Source of the DNA: G963667915 sp965197385
GTDB taxonomy: Bacteria; Acidobacteriota; Vicinamibacteria; Vicinamibacterales; UBA823
Length of the DNA stretch: 64,000 nt
Direction: 5' to 3'
Assembly: GCA_965197385.1 (NCBI GenBank)
Contig: CBDANA010000008.1
Location: 620,001 to 684,000, forward strand
The notes under the pieces were generated by a model that saw only the letters and a program-made list of their open reading frames with translations, was not told the origin of the DNA and did no database searches. The translations under genes were made by a program, and so were the position numbers. Positions 26,559 to 35,084 of this stretch are shown here, piece by piece; position 1 is the first letter of the stretch; every line of letters begins with the position of its first letter.

Positions 26559-27083
26559 TCAAACCGCCCGAAGCCACAACAGACCGACGACGATCACCAG
26601 GCCGGCCACGGCACGGTACTCCCGATTCTGCATTGCCAGGTCCAGGCTGAACGCACGGTCAGCCTCCGACGACGTGCCGGCCCGGTAGCGGTCGTACGTC
26701 GCCCCGAATCGCTCGGCCAGCCATGCCTCCTCCGATTTGATCGCCGCCGTGATTGTCAGGCCCAGATAGATCGCAATGGCCAGCGCAATGAGCGGGCTAC
26801 CAGCCGCCACGATGAAGCCGACGCCGATGACCGACGAGCCCGCGTACAGGGGATGGCGCACCCAGCGATAGGGACCGGATGACGTGACCTCCTTGCCTTT
26901 GTCGAGATGGCCGGCCGCCCAGATTCGGACACCCTCGCCGACGACCGCAATCGGCACCCCGAGCATGAGCGTCGTCACGCTCGGCCGGGCGAGCGCAATC
27001 GCGACCACGCCGACGACGAAGCCGAGCGGCACCCGGAGTCGGGCGGTCCGCGCGAGAATCGACGCGGTGTCCACGTCAGGCAT
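26559..27083 (-). CDS. Isoprenylcysteine carboxyl methyltransferase-like membrane protein
   Basis: From the ATG at 27083 the protein has 174 residues with about four membrane segments (VPLGFVVGVVAIALA, TLMLGVPIAVVGEGVRIWAA, SSVIGVGFIVAAGSPLIALA, and a C-terminal hydrophobic end). It has the ICMT/PEMT cofactor signature VTSSGPYRWVRHPLYAGS followed by EEAWLAERFGATYDRYR. Family members methylate a membrane substrate with S-adenosylmethionine. It is the last gene of the LPS operon, 2 bp after waaC, so a lipid or LPS-related substrate is possible but unproven. Confidence 0.75.
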   Translation of the reverse strand: MPDVDTASILARTARLRVPLGFVVGVVAIALARPSVTTLMLGVPIAVVGEGVRIWAAGHLDKGKEVTSSGPYRWVRHPLYAGSSVIGVGFIVAAGSPLIALAIAIYLGLTITAAIKSEEAWLAERFGATYDRYRAGTSSEADRAFSLDLAMQNREYRAVAGLVIVVGLLWLRAV

Positions 27084-27085
27084 GA

Positions 27086-28162
27086 TCAGGCATGCGCCGC
27101 ACCTGTCGCCAGGCGATCGTCCACCGCGCGGGCGACCTCCTCGACCGAGATGTCGCTCACACACCACCGCGCGGCATGACACCGTCGCCGATGGTGGCAG
27201 TGGCACTCATGGAATCGAGAAATCGTCAGATCGTCGGCCGCCCAGGGACCGTTGCGCTCCGGGTTCGTCGGACCATAGATGCCGACGACCGGTGTGCTGA
27301 CAGCAGCCGCAAGGTGCAGTGGTCCGGTGTCACCCGAGACGAGTAAGGCGGCGTCGCGCAAGACAGCGACCAGGCCGGCGAGGGTCGTTCGCCCGCCGAC
27401 CGTGGCCGTCCCGCCCGACGCATCGGCCACCGCCGCGGCCAGCGCTTCCTCGCCCGGACCCCACACCACCGCGACCGGCAGGTCGTGCCGCACGCGTAGC
27501 CGTTGCGCGATCGCGCCGAAGCGCTCGGGCGGCCATCGCTTGTTCGGCCAGGCCGCGCCAGGGTTCAGGACGGTATACCGGCCACCGTCCGGCAGCCCGA
27601 GACGCTGGCGAACATCGTCAGCCGCGGTCGCGCCGCCCGGTTCGACCTGCAGTGGGTATTCCCAGATGTCCGGCTTCACGCCGAGGGCGGCCGCCAGCGA
27701 CAAATTCAACGCGACGACATGAACGACGTGTGGGGCATCGGGTGGCCGCGCAGTCTCCGAATAGAAGACAGACGCGGCCCCCTCCCTGAGATGCGTTCGA
27801 GGCAAGCCGATCGTCCGGCGCCCGCCGGCCGCCCGCGCCAGGACTGCCGACTTGATCAGCCCCTGCAGATCGAGCACGGCGTCGTATCGCGCGCGGCGCA
27901 GCTCGGCGATCAGCCCGGGAGCACTACGCCAGGCCGGTACCGAGCGGGTCCGCCAGACGAGACGCCGGTCCACGACCGGGACCAGGTCGAGTAGCTCGCG
28001 GTGGCGCTCGTCGACGACCCAATCGATCCGGGCGTCCGGCAGGGCGCGGCGCAAGGCGGCCGCCACCGGCAGCGCATGCACGATGTCGCCCAGCGACCCG
28101 AGCCGGACAATCAGGATGCGGTTGATGTAGCGCAGCCCTTCAGGGTTGCGTGCGTCAGTCAT
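27086..28162 (-). CDS. waaC: LPS heptosyltransferase I
   Basis: The 358-residue GT9 protein starts MTDARNPEGLRYINRILIVR and has RLGSLGDIVHALPVAAALR, WVVDERHRELLDLVP, DLQGLIKSAVLARAAG, NPGAAWPNKRWPPERFGAIA and LLVSGDTGPLHLAAAVSTPV. The order and motifs fit WaaC, which transfers the first L-glycero-D-manno-heptose to Kdo on the cytoplasmic face of the inner membrane. I chose the ATG at 28162 because upstream codons lack similarity and cross an intergenic repeat. The C-terminal CHCHHRRRCH is Cys/His-rich and unusual. Confidence 0.88.
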   Translation of the reverse strand: MTDARNPEGLRYINRILIVRLGSLGDIVHALPVAAALRRALPDARIDWVVDERHRELLDLVPVVDRRLVWRTRSVPAWRSAPGLIAELRRARYDAVLDLQGLIKSAVLARAAGGRRTIGLPRTHLREGAASVFYSETARPPDAPHVVHVVALNLSLAAALGVKPDIWEYPLQVEPGGATAADDVRQRLGLPDGGRYTVLNPGAAWPNKRWPPERFGAIAQRLRVRHDLPVAVVWGPGEEALAAAVADASGGTATVGGRTTLAGLVAVLRDAALLVSGDTGPLHLAAAVSTPVVGIYGPTNPERNGPWAADDLTISRFHECHCHHRRRCHAARWCVSDISVEEVARAVDDRLATGAAHA

Positions 28163-28230
28163 CCGTTCGGCGATCCGTAATAAGCGACGGGCTGCTCCTC
28201 GGCTCCGCTCGGGGGCCACGCTTTGTTTAA

Positions 28231-28259
28231 TACCTGGCGAGGTGGCAAGCCCTGCGCTA
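28231..28259 (-). repeat. Palindromic intergenic repeat starting at the rfaE2 stop codon
   Basis: On the minus strand the gene ends gtgTAGcgcagggcttgcc; the same TAGCGCAGGG(C/A)TT start is found at 28809 after hldE kinase. Further downstream both copies share a gagc..gag.cgaag..gaagcccg-like segment. It is part of a short dispersed repeat family and could form a hairpin at the mRNA 3' end. Confidence 0.6.
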
Positions 28260-28730
28260 CACCACGTTACTGATCCGAGCAAGCAGCTCCCGCGTGGAGT
28301 GACCTTTCGGATCCCCCACGATCGCCGTGCGACCTCCATAGGCGCGGACCGTCTCACGCTCGGGCACGGTCTCGACCGTGTAGTCGGTCCCCTTGCAGTG
28401 GACATCCGAGTGGACCAGTTCGAGGATCTTGGCCACCGTGGTGCCCGAGAAGATGACGACGACGTCGACGACGCCGACCGCCGCCACCAGCTCCGCACGG
28501 TCGGACACCGGCAGGACGGGACGCCCCTCCCCCTTCAGCGCCAGGACCGACGCGTCGTCGTTGATGGCGACCAGCAGCCGGTCGGCCTCGCGCTTGGCGC
28601 CGCGTAGGTACCGCACATGGCCGACGTGCAGCAGATCGAAACAACCGTTGGCCAGCGCGATCGTGTCGCCGTGGCTCCGCCAGGCGGCGACCAGACTCAC
28701 GAGTTCCGAGCGGTCGACGATGGGTGCCAT
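28257..28730 (-). CDS. rfaE2: D-glycero-beta-D-manno-heptose 1-phosphate adenylyltransferase (HldE domain II)
   Basis: The 157-residue cytidylyltransferase-fold protein has LANGCFDLLHVGHVRYLRGA (HxGH motif) and the C-terminal GDPKGHSTRELL (the ISTTKI-like motif position). RfaE2 makes ADP-D-glycero-beta-D-manno-heptose from heptose 1-phosphate and ATP. It is encoded separately from the kinase domain, the two-gene arrangement known in many Gram-negative lineages. The ATG at 28730 matches the family N-terminus. Confidence 0.93.
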   Translation of the reverse strand: MAPIVDRSELVSLVAAWRSHGDTIALANGCFDLLHVGHVRYLRGAKREADRLLVAINDDASVLALKGEGRPVLPVSDRAELVAAVGVVDVVVIFSGTTVAKILELVHSDVHCKGTDYTVETVPERETVRAYGGRTAIVGDPKGHSTRELLARISNVV

Positions 28731-28786
28731 GGTAGTAACGCGTTTTGGCTGCAACCGGGAACCGGGCTTCGCCTTCGGCTCGCCTA

Positions 28787-28809
28787 CGCAGGGATGAATC
28801 CCTGCGCTA
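28787..28809 (-). repeat. Perfect palindrome starting at the hldE-kinase stop codon
   Basis: cgcagggatgaatccctgcg (28787-28806) is a near-perfect hairpin whose left base abuts the TAG stop of the kinase gene on the minus strand. It starts with the same TAGCGCAGGG as the repeat at 28259. It may act as a transcript-stabilising or REP-like structure rather than a terminator, as no T-run follows. Confidence 0.7.
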
Positions 28810-29874
28810 CAAGAGCTCCGGGAGATCATGATCGGCTTCCACCGCACCGCGCAGCTCCTCGGCGGTCACGGTCGCCGTGCCCCGTTTCATCACGACGAGG
28901 CCGCCTGCGTAGTTGGCCAGGCGCGCTGCCTCGTACATCGAAGCCCCGGCCGCCAGCGCCAGCGCCAGCGTGGAGATCACCGTGTCCCCCGCCCCGGTCA
29001 CGTCGGCGATCTCATCCGACCCGAAGATGGGGATGTGCACGGTGCGCTTGCGTCGCTCGAATAGCGCCATGCCCCGGCCCCCGCGCGTGATCAGGACAGC
29101 CTTCATCTGCAATCGTTTCAGCAAACCTCGGCCGGCCCGTTCGAGCGCCTCGCCGTCGTCGCCAATCGTCACGTCGAGGAGCTGCTCCACTTCCGCCTCG
29201 TTCGGCGTGCACGCGGTGAACCCCCGGTAGTCGAGCAAGCTGTGGCGCGAGTCCACGACGACAGGAATAGGCCACCGTCGCCCGCGCCGGGCCAGATCTC
29301 GCGTGACGGCGGCCGCGAGCGTCGGTGTGACGAGGCCCGATCCGTAGTCGGAGAGAATCACCGCATCGCAGCCGGACACGGCACGGCGCACGGCGGCGGC
29401 GAACCTCCGTCCAGCCTGGGCATCGACTTCGGACGACGTCTTGTCGATCCGCACCACCTGCTGCTTCGCGGAGTGCACACCGCCCGCAAGGATGCGCGTC
29501 TTCGTCGGCGTCACGTAGCCGCGCGGACGAACGAGCCCTATGGTCTTCACGCAAGGGTGCAGCCCGGCAACCAAGCGCTCACCTACCGCATCTCGTCCGA
29601 GCAATCCGCAGAGACGCGCCTGGCCCCCGAGCGCCGCCACGTTGTTGGCGGCATTGCCAGCGCCACCCGCCACGACGTCGGTCGAATCGTAGGTCAGAAT
29701 CAAGACCGGTGCTTCTCGCGACACCCGCTCGATCCGGCCGTAGATGAACTCGTCTGCGATCACGTCGCCGACCACGGCCACACGCTTGTTCGTGAGGGCG
29801 TCGACCAACTCGAAGAACCGCTTCGCCCGATCGTGGTCGCCCGGCAGCGCTTTGACTGGAAACTGTAGATACAT
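28807..29874 (-). CDS. rfaE1: D-glycero-beta-D-manno-heptose-7-phosphate kinase (HldE domain I)
   Basis: The 355-residue PfkB/ribokinase-family protein has VAVVGDVIADEFIYGRIERV, VVAGGAGNAANNVAALGGQA, VVRIDKTSSEV, ILSDYGSGLVTPTLA, CTPNEAEVEQLL, ITRGGRGMALFE and the catalytic-base/anion-hole motif EIADVTGAGDTVISTLALAL. It phosphorylates heptose 7-phosphate at O1. It is the partner of the separate nucleotidyltransferase 76 bp downstream; the intervening DNA carries the palindromic repeat. Confidence 0.94.
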   Translation of the reverse strand: MYLQFPVKALPGDHDRAKRFFELVDALTNKRVAVVGDVIADEFIYGRIERVSREAPVLILTYDSTDVVAGGAGNAANNVAALGGQARLCGLLGRDAVGERLVAGLHPCVKTIGLVRPRGYVTPTKTRILAGGVHSAKQQVVRIDKTSSEVDAQAGRRFAAAVRRAVSGCDAVILSDYGSGLVTPTLAAAVTRDLARRGRRWPIPVVVDSRHSLLDYRGFTACTPNEAEVEQLLDVTIGDDGEALERAGRGLLKRLQMKAVLITRGGRGMALFERRKRTVHIPIFGSDEIADVTGAGDTVISTLALALAAGASMYEAARLANYAGGLVVMKRGTATVTAEELRGAVEADHDLPELL

Positions 29875-29887
29875 GAATGAAGGCCGC

Positions 29888-30454
29888 TCAGTTAGTCTGT
29901 CGGAGAATCCAAGAGACGGCGGTCATCAGCTCGGGCGCCACCAGCGCCGCCTCCACGCCCGGCTTGGGTTTGGCAACCTCGGCTTCGCCGTAGCCCGTTC
30001 GCACCAGCACCCCCCGGCCGCCGAATCCCTGGGCCAGCTCGACGTCGAACCACCGGTCACCGACGACGAAGGAGCGCTCGAGATCCAGCTCCAGCTCTTC
30101 CTGCGCTCGCCGGGGCATGCCCTGGCGCGGCTTGCGGCACTCGCACTGTCGGCGGTAGGCTTCGATCGGTGCGTCGGGATGGTGCGGACAGTAGTAAAAC
30201 CTATCGATAGCCGCGCCGCCTTCCCGTAGGCGCGCGTCGATGAAGTCGTGCGCCTCGGCAACGAACCGCTCGTCGAACATCCCGCGCGCCACCCCTGACT
30301 GGTTCGTCACAACCACCACACGGAACCCCGCCCGATTGAGCAGCTTGACCGCGTCGATGCTCCAGGGATAGAAGGCAATCCGATCGAGGCGATCGAGATA
30401 GCCCACCTCCTCGATCAACGTGCCGTCCCGGTCCAGAAACACCGCCGGGGTCAC
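29888..30454 (-). CDS. gmhB: D-glycero-beta-D-manno-heptose-1,7-bisphosphate 7-phosphatase
   Basis: The 188-residue HAD phosphatase has VFLDRDGTLIEEVGYL (nucleophile Asp), VVVTNQSGVARGMFDE, zinc-binding CPHHPDAP...CECRKP (His/Cys cluster) and FVVGDRWFDVELAQGFGGRG. It removes the 7-phosphate in ADP-heptose synthesis. The GTG start overlaps the upstream gene's stop as GTGA, indicating coupled translation. Confidence 0.93.
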   Translation of the reverse strand: MTPAVFLDRDGTLIEEVGYLDRLDRIAFYPWSIDAVKLLNRAGFRVVVVTNQSGVARGMFDERFVAEAHDFIDARLREGGAAIDRFYYCPHHPDAPIEAYRRQCECRKPRQGMPRRAQEELELDLERSFVVGDRWFDVELAQGFGGRGVLVRTGYGEAEVAKPKPGVEAALVAPELMTAVSWILRQTN

Positions 30455-32508
30455 GACGCCCACCCGGCGATGCGTGAGACCGCCTCGAACACGTCGGTCG
30501 TGTGGATGCCCGTCATGCAGCGATGGTCGATCGGGCAATCGCGGAGCAGACAAGGACGACACCGGACGGCGTGGGTCAGGATTTCATGTTTCCCCAACGG
30601 CGCCGTCGCCCGCTCGTCGGACGGACCGAACAGCGCGACGACCGGGACGCCCAGCGCCGACGCGAGATGCATCGCACCGGTATCGTTCGAGACACACACT
30701 TCACAGCCCGACAGCACGCCCATGAGCTCCGACAGATCGGTCTGACCGATGAGGTTGACGATGCGACCGTCGTTCGACAGCGCCGATCCGAAATCGAAAT
30801 CGACGTCGAAATCGGCCAACGCGGATTCTACCGCACGCCCGGCGGCGCGGTCGCCTGGGCTGCCGACCAGCAAGACCGTCCGGTCGAGCTCGGTCGCCAC
30901 ACGGCGGGCCAGCTCGGCGAACCGCTCGGGCAGCCATCGCTTCGCGTGTCCGTTCGTGGCTCCGGGCGCGACCACAACGCGCGGTGTGTCGGCCGTCACC
31001 CGGTGGCGCTCGAGCAGCGCCGCGGCGCGGGCCCGCTGGGCCGGCGTCGCGACGAGCGTGGCCTGACCCGGATCGACTGAGACATCGAGTCCGCGCACGA
31101 GCGCTCGATAATAATCGGCCTGATGACGGCACTCACGGCGCGGTGGTCGCCTGACGGCACGGGTCAACAGCCATCCGCGCAGCTGGCCCCGATAGCCCCA
31201 GCGCTCGGCAATGCCGGCACGACGGGTGACCCAGGCGGAACGAAAAGAATTCGGGAACAGGATCGCGACGTCGAACTGGTCATCGGCCAGCCGGTCGGCG
31301 TCGGGACCAATGCCGTCTCGCCCCCCCTGGAGCGGCACGACCCTGTCAAGCGCAGGAATCCCATGAAAGAGCGGCGCCATCGCCTGTGGGACGGCCACGG
31401 CCACGGCGTCCGCGCCGAAATGCCGGCGAATATTGGTGACGGCAGGCAGCGCCATCACGATGTCGCCGAGCCAGTTCGGCGCCACGATCACGACGCGTCG
31501 CGTCTCGCGGTCGCCGTCACTCACGCGGCCCCGCTCCATCTCATGCTCCGCCTCATGCTCCGGCGGATCCTCCGGCTCGGCGGCCGGAAACATGCCGGTC
31601 GTTTGCTCGAGCTCGGACTCGCGATCGCGCCAGCGCCGATGCATCCAGAGCCAGAGGCTCGGGTGCCGCCGGACGTACATCTCCAGGATGTCGGTGCAGC
31701 GCTGCGTGAAGGCGCGGAGCGCCTCGGGCGTCTCGTTCTCCGGCGGTGCAACCGCCGGCTCGTAGACCAGCCGGTACCGGCCATTGTCCAACGGTAAGGC
31801 GAACAGCGGAATGACCGGCGCGCCGGTGCGCGCGGCCAGGACGGCCAGTGCCAACGTCGTCGCGGCCGGGCGGTCGAAGAAGTCGACGTAGACCGCGTCG
31901 CGGCTCTGCACGTGCTGATCGATGAGCAACCCCACCGCGCCGTTGGCGGCCAGCGTCCGGAACACCCGACGCAGGGCACCGCGCCGGTAGATGACCGAAT
32001 TCCCCGTCGTGGTACGGGCGCGCTCGAGAAAATCGTGCACGTGCCGATTGTCCAGCGGTCGGGCCATCACCGACATCGGGCCGAAACGCAGGGCGTGCGC
32101 CAGTGCCTGGATCTCCCAGAAACCGAAGTGCCCGGTCAAGAACAGGATGCCGCGCCCTCCCGCCTGCGCGTGCTCCACGCGCTCGGCGCCCGAAACGTCG
32201 ATCATCTCGAGCATCGCCGTGTGCGACAGCGTTCGAAACTTCAGCAGGTCAAGGGCCAGTCGGCCGAAGTGCTGAAAGGTCGCCTTCGCCAGGGCGTGGC
32301 ACTCGACGGACGATCGCGCAGGAAAAGCGGCTTGAAGATTTGCGATGGTCAGGCGCCGGTGGGCACTGTCGAGCAGGTAGAACGCCCGCCCCAGCGTGCG
32401 GCCGAGTCCTCGGGTCACGCTCCAGGGACACTGCCGGATGATCGCCGCGGCGGTGACAAGCGCGGCGTACTCGCACCGATGCCGGAGCGCCCTCGCTGTG
32501 TCGCCCAT
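30451..32508 (-). CDS. Fusion: LpxL-type lipid A acyltransferase + heptosyltransferase II (WaaF)
   Basis: One uninterrupted 685-residue frame holds two enzymes. Residues 1-300 are an LpxL/HtrB-like acyltransferase with the catalytic H-x4-E in LFLTGHFGFWEIQALAHA (His127), LLIDQHV and VYVDFFDRPAATTLALA. Residues 301-336 form an acidic linker (PEDPPEHEAEHEMERG). Residues 337-685 are a GT9 heptosyltransferase: VVIVAPNWLGDIVMALPAV, APGATNGHAKRWLPERF, CVSNDTGAMHLASALG and LFGPSDERATAP. They would add a secondary acyl chain to lipid A and the second heptose. The ATG at 32508 overlaps the lpxK stop by one base. Both activities are inferred from intact motifs. Confidence 0.9.
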   Translation of the reverse strand: MGDTARALRHRCEYAALVTAAAIIRQCPWSVTRGLGRTLGRAFYLLDSAHRRLTIANLQAAFPARSSVECHALAKATFQHFGRLALDLLKFRTLSHTAMLEMIDVSGAERVEHAQAGGRGILFLTGHFGFWEIQALAHALRFGPMSVMARPLDNRHVHDFLERARTTTGNSVIYRRGALRRVFRTLAANGAVGLLIDQHVQSRDAVYVDFFDRPAATTLALAVLAARTGAPVIPLFALPLDNGRYRLVYEPAVAPPENETPEALRAFTQRCTDILEMYVRRHPSLWLWMHRRWRDRESELEQTTGMFPAAEPEDPPEHEAEHEMERGRVSDGDRETRRVVIVAPNWLGDIVMALPAVTNIRRHFGADAVAVAVPQAMAPLFHGIPALDRVVPLQGGRDGIGPDADRLADDQFDVAILFPNSFRSAWVTRRAGIAERWGYRGQLRGWLLTRAVRRPPRRECRHQADYYRALVRGLDVSVDPGQATLVATPAQRARAAALLERHRVTADTPRVVVAPGATNGHAKRWLPERFAELARRVATELDRTVLLVGSPGDRAAGRAVESALADFDVDFDFGSALSNDGRIVNLIGQTDLSELMGVLSGCEVCVSNDTGAMHLASALGVPVVALFGPSDERATAPLGKHEILTHAVRCRPCLLRDCPIDHRCMTGIHTTDVFEAVSRIAGWAS

Positions 32509-33539
32509 CACCCGTCGGATAGCTCCCGACGGAGCGTAGCCAGCCGATCCAGCAACCAGGATCGAAACTGGGCCTGCTGTGGCATCTCGACGACGAGCGG
32601 GAGCGCGGCCAGCGCGAACGGTAGCGGGCGGCACGGCAGGAGCCGCACCAGGTCCTTCTCGGTCGTCAGGACCAGGTCGACGTCCGACGCACGCGCTTTC
32701 TCGGCAATCTCCAGAACATCGTCAACGGTGTACGGGTGGTGATCGGCGAAGCCGAGGCCACCGACGAACTGCGCGCCGAGCGCCCGGACATCGTCGAAAA
32801 ACCGCTCCGGCTGCACGATGCCGGCAACGCCCAGGACGCGCGTGGCGGCACTGATCTCCACGGGCGCGTGATGGTCGGCAATGCCGGTCGGCGTTCCTGA
32901 GCAGCGAGCAAACTCGAAGACCTGGGGCACGCCCAGCCGGTTGCCGAGCCGAGCGGCTTCCCCGTCCTTCGCCCTGGCACCGCTCAGGATGAGGGCGTCG
33001 GCGCGCGCGGCCGCGGTCACCGGCTCGCGCAGCCGGCCCGAAGGCAGCGTGGTCGGACGGTCGAGCTCGCGCGCGTCCATCACCAGCAGGTCGATGTCGC
33101 GCGCAAGCTGCAGGTGCTGAAAGCCGTCATCCAGGAGGTGCACGGTCGCGCCGAGCCGGCGTTCGGCCATGCGCCCGGCCAGATACCGCTCGGGCGCCAC
33201 GACGACGGCGACGCCTGGCAGCGCCCGGGCCAGCATCATCGGCTCGTCGCCGGCATGGTCCAGGTCGACCCGAATCGCGTCGGCGTCACGGACGACGGTG
33301 ACGCCATCCGACGGTGTGCGGCGCCGATAGCCGCGGCTGAGAATCGCCGGGCGTTCGCCTGCGTCTCGCAGCAGCGCCGCCACGAATTGAACGAACGGCG
33401 TCTTCCCGCTGCCGCCGACCGACAGGCTGCCAACGCTCACGACCGGCTGCCCCAGCCGGCGACGGCGATCGGGATGGAATTCGTACCACCGGCGGCGCTG
33501 CCGAGCGACCGCCGCGTAGAGTGAGTCGATCACCGACAC
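32508..33539 (-). CDS. lpxK: Tetraacyldisaccharide 4'-kinase
   Basis: The 343-residue protein has the P-loop VVSVGSLSVGGSGKTPFVQF, SRGYRR, DADAIRVDLDHAGDEPMMLA, VVVAPERYLAG, HLLDDGFQHLQLARDIDLLV and TTEKDLVRL. LpxK phosphorylates the 4' position of the lipid A precursor at the inner membrane. Length and motif order are typical. It is followed by the acyltransferase fusion and preceded by waaA, the same biosynthetic order as the pathway. Confidence 0.95.
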   Translation of the reverse strand: MSVIDSLYAAVARQRRRWYEFHPDRRRRLGQPVVSVGSLSVGGSGKTPFVQFVAALLRDAGERPAILSRGYRRRTPSDGVTVVRDADAIRVDLDHAGDEPMMLARALPGVAVVVAPERYLAGRMAERRLGATVHLLDDGFQHLQLARDIDLLVMDARELDRPTTLPSGRLREPVTAAARADALILSGARAKDGEAARLGNRLGVPQVFEFARCSGTPTGIADHHAPVEISAATRVLGVAGIVQPERFFDDVRALGAQFVGGLGFADHHPYTVDDVLEIAEKARASDVDLVLTTEKDLVRLLPCRPLPFALAALPLVVEMPQQAQFRSWLLDRLATLRRELSDG

Positions 33540-33552
33540 GGCGCCTCCACCG

Positions 33553-34896
33553 TCACTGGACCAGGCGGAACGGTCGCACGACAGGCGGTGTCACCTCGGA
33601 AGGAACGGGTGGCATCAGATCGCGGATCACCTGGAGCGTCCGGCCCTTCGCGCCGCGATTCGACTCGACCAGCGCCCGCGCCGCTGCGCCGAGACCGGCG
33701 CGCCGTGCCGGATCGTCGAGCAGCGCCAGCAACGCATCCTGGAGCTCGCGGCCGGATCGGACCTGGCACGCCGCCCCCGAGGCCACGAAGGTCTCGGCAA
33801 TCTCCTGGAAGTTCTGCATCTGCGGCCCGAAGAGGATCGGCCGGCCGAACACGGCCGGCTCGATGACGTTGTGGCCGCCCGCATCCACCAGGCTGCCGCC
33901 GACGAAGACGACCGTGGCAACCTGATACAGGCGCGCCAACTCGCCGATCGTGTCTAGGACGACGACATCCACCCGGGGCTCCGCATCAACCGCCAGGTCG
34001 GTGCGCCGCGCCACGCTGAACCCGGCCTGCTCGAACATCCGGACCACTTCGTCAAAACGCTCGGGATGCCTGGGGGCAATGATGAGCAGCGCGTCAGGCG
34101 TCACGCGTTTGATCTTGACGAAGGCGCTCAGGACGTGCGCCTCCTCGCCGCGGAGCGTGCTGGCCGCCATGACCACATGCCGGTGCTCGCTCACCCGGAA
34201 ATACCGGAGCACCCGATCCTTCGTGCGCAGGCCCGGCCGGGCTGATGGACGTTCCAGCGAGTCGAACTTCAGGCTGCCGGTGACGGTGACGCGCGCGGGA
34301 TCGGCGCCCAGATCGACCAGCCGCTGCGCGGACTCATTCCCCTGCGCGCAGAAGCGATCCACGTGCTCGAGCACGTGGCGAAACACAGGCCGAATCAGAC
34401 GATACCGCGGAAAGGATCGCGACGAGATGCGACCGTTGACGAGGACCGTCTTGACCCCGCGACGGCGGCAGGCCCTGAGCAGATTCGGCCAGATCTCCGT
34501 TTCCATCATGATGAACAACTGCGGCTGCACGAGCCGCAGCGTCCGATTCACGATGAAGGTCAGGTCGAACGGAAAATAGAAGACGCCGTCGAGCCCTTGC
34601 AGGTTCTGGCGCGCGAGCCGCTGCCCCGTCATCGTCGTCGTGGACATGAACAGGCGCAGCGACGGGTACTGCTCGCGAAGCTCCGGCACCAGCGCCCGCG
34701 CCGTCAGGACTTCGCCCATTGACACGGCGTGAATCCAGATGGAGGGCTCCGCATCGAGATTGAACGAGACCGGGAGATAGCCCAACCGCTGGCGCAGGCT
34801 CACGACGTACTTGCGATAGCGCAGCGCCTGGTAGCCGAAGTACGGCGACACGACGACGAAGAAGACGAGCGTCAAGAGACTGTAGATTAGGTACAT
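33553..34896 (-). CDS. waaA: 3-deoxy-D-manno-octulosonic acid (Kdo) transferase
   Basis: The 447-residue GT30 protein has an N-terminal membrane anchor (YLIYSLLTLVFFVVVSPYFG), SIWIHAVSMGEVLTARALV (catalytic Glu region), STTTMTGQRLA, FIMMETEIWPNLLRAC, VNGRISSRSFPRYR, VTGSLKFD, IIAPRHPERF and FVGGSLVDAGGHNVIEPAVF. It transfers Kdo from CMP-Kdo to lipid A. It is the first gene of the minus-strand LPS operon and is divergent from gapA. The LPS promoter should lie in 34897-34990, but I could not identify it. Confidence 0.95.
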   Translation of the reverse strand: MYLIYSLLTLVFFVVVSPYFGYQALRYRKYVVSLRQRLGYLPVSFNLDAEPSIWIHAVSMGEVLTARALVPELREQYPSLRLFMSTTTMTGQRLARQNLQGLDGVFYFPFDLTFIVNRTLRLVQPQLFIMMETEIWPNLLRACRRRGVKTVLVNGRISSRSFPRYRLIRPVFRHVLEHVDRFCAQGNESAQRLVDLGADPARVTVTGSLKFDSLERPSARPGLRTKDRVLRYFRVSEHRHVVMAASTLRGEEAHVLSAFVKIKRVTPDALLIIAPRHPERFDEVVRMFEQAGFSVARRTDLAVDAEPRVDVVVLDTIGELARLYQVATVVFVGGSLVDAGGHNVIEPAVFGRPILFGPQMQNFQEIAETFVASGAACQVRSGRELQDALLALLDDPARRAGLGAAARALVESNRGAKGRTLQVIRDLMPPVPSEVTPPVVRPFRLVQ

Positions 34897-34991
34897 CGGA
34901 GATGTGCTGCACGCCTGGGCGGCCTCGCAACCGGACCGCGCTCACCACAGCGACGCCATCTCGACGACGTCGGTCGAGTATAGCTGGCCGT

Positions 34992-35038
34992 TTGACCCTC
35001 CGCAAGATCGTTCGCTAAAATGGGCTGTTCGTACGAAC
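34992..35038 (+). promoter_or_regulatory. gapA promoter with palindromic operator candidate
   Basis: A sigma70-like promoter is visible: ttgacc (34992-34997), 18-bp spacer, taaaat (35016-35021). The 12-bp perfect palindrome gttcgtacgaac (35027-35038) sits at the predicted transcription start, a position suited to repression. The ATG at 35085 is preceded by ggagggg. Confidence 0.6.
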
Positions 35039-35084
35039 CAAATCTGGCATCCTGTCTGAGCGGCGCCGCGCTGGAGGGGACATC

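Noticed and set aside
28787..28806. Palindrome as a CRISPR-type repeat or as a rho-independent terminator
   Set aside because: There is no array of regularly spaced copies and no T-run after the hairpin.
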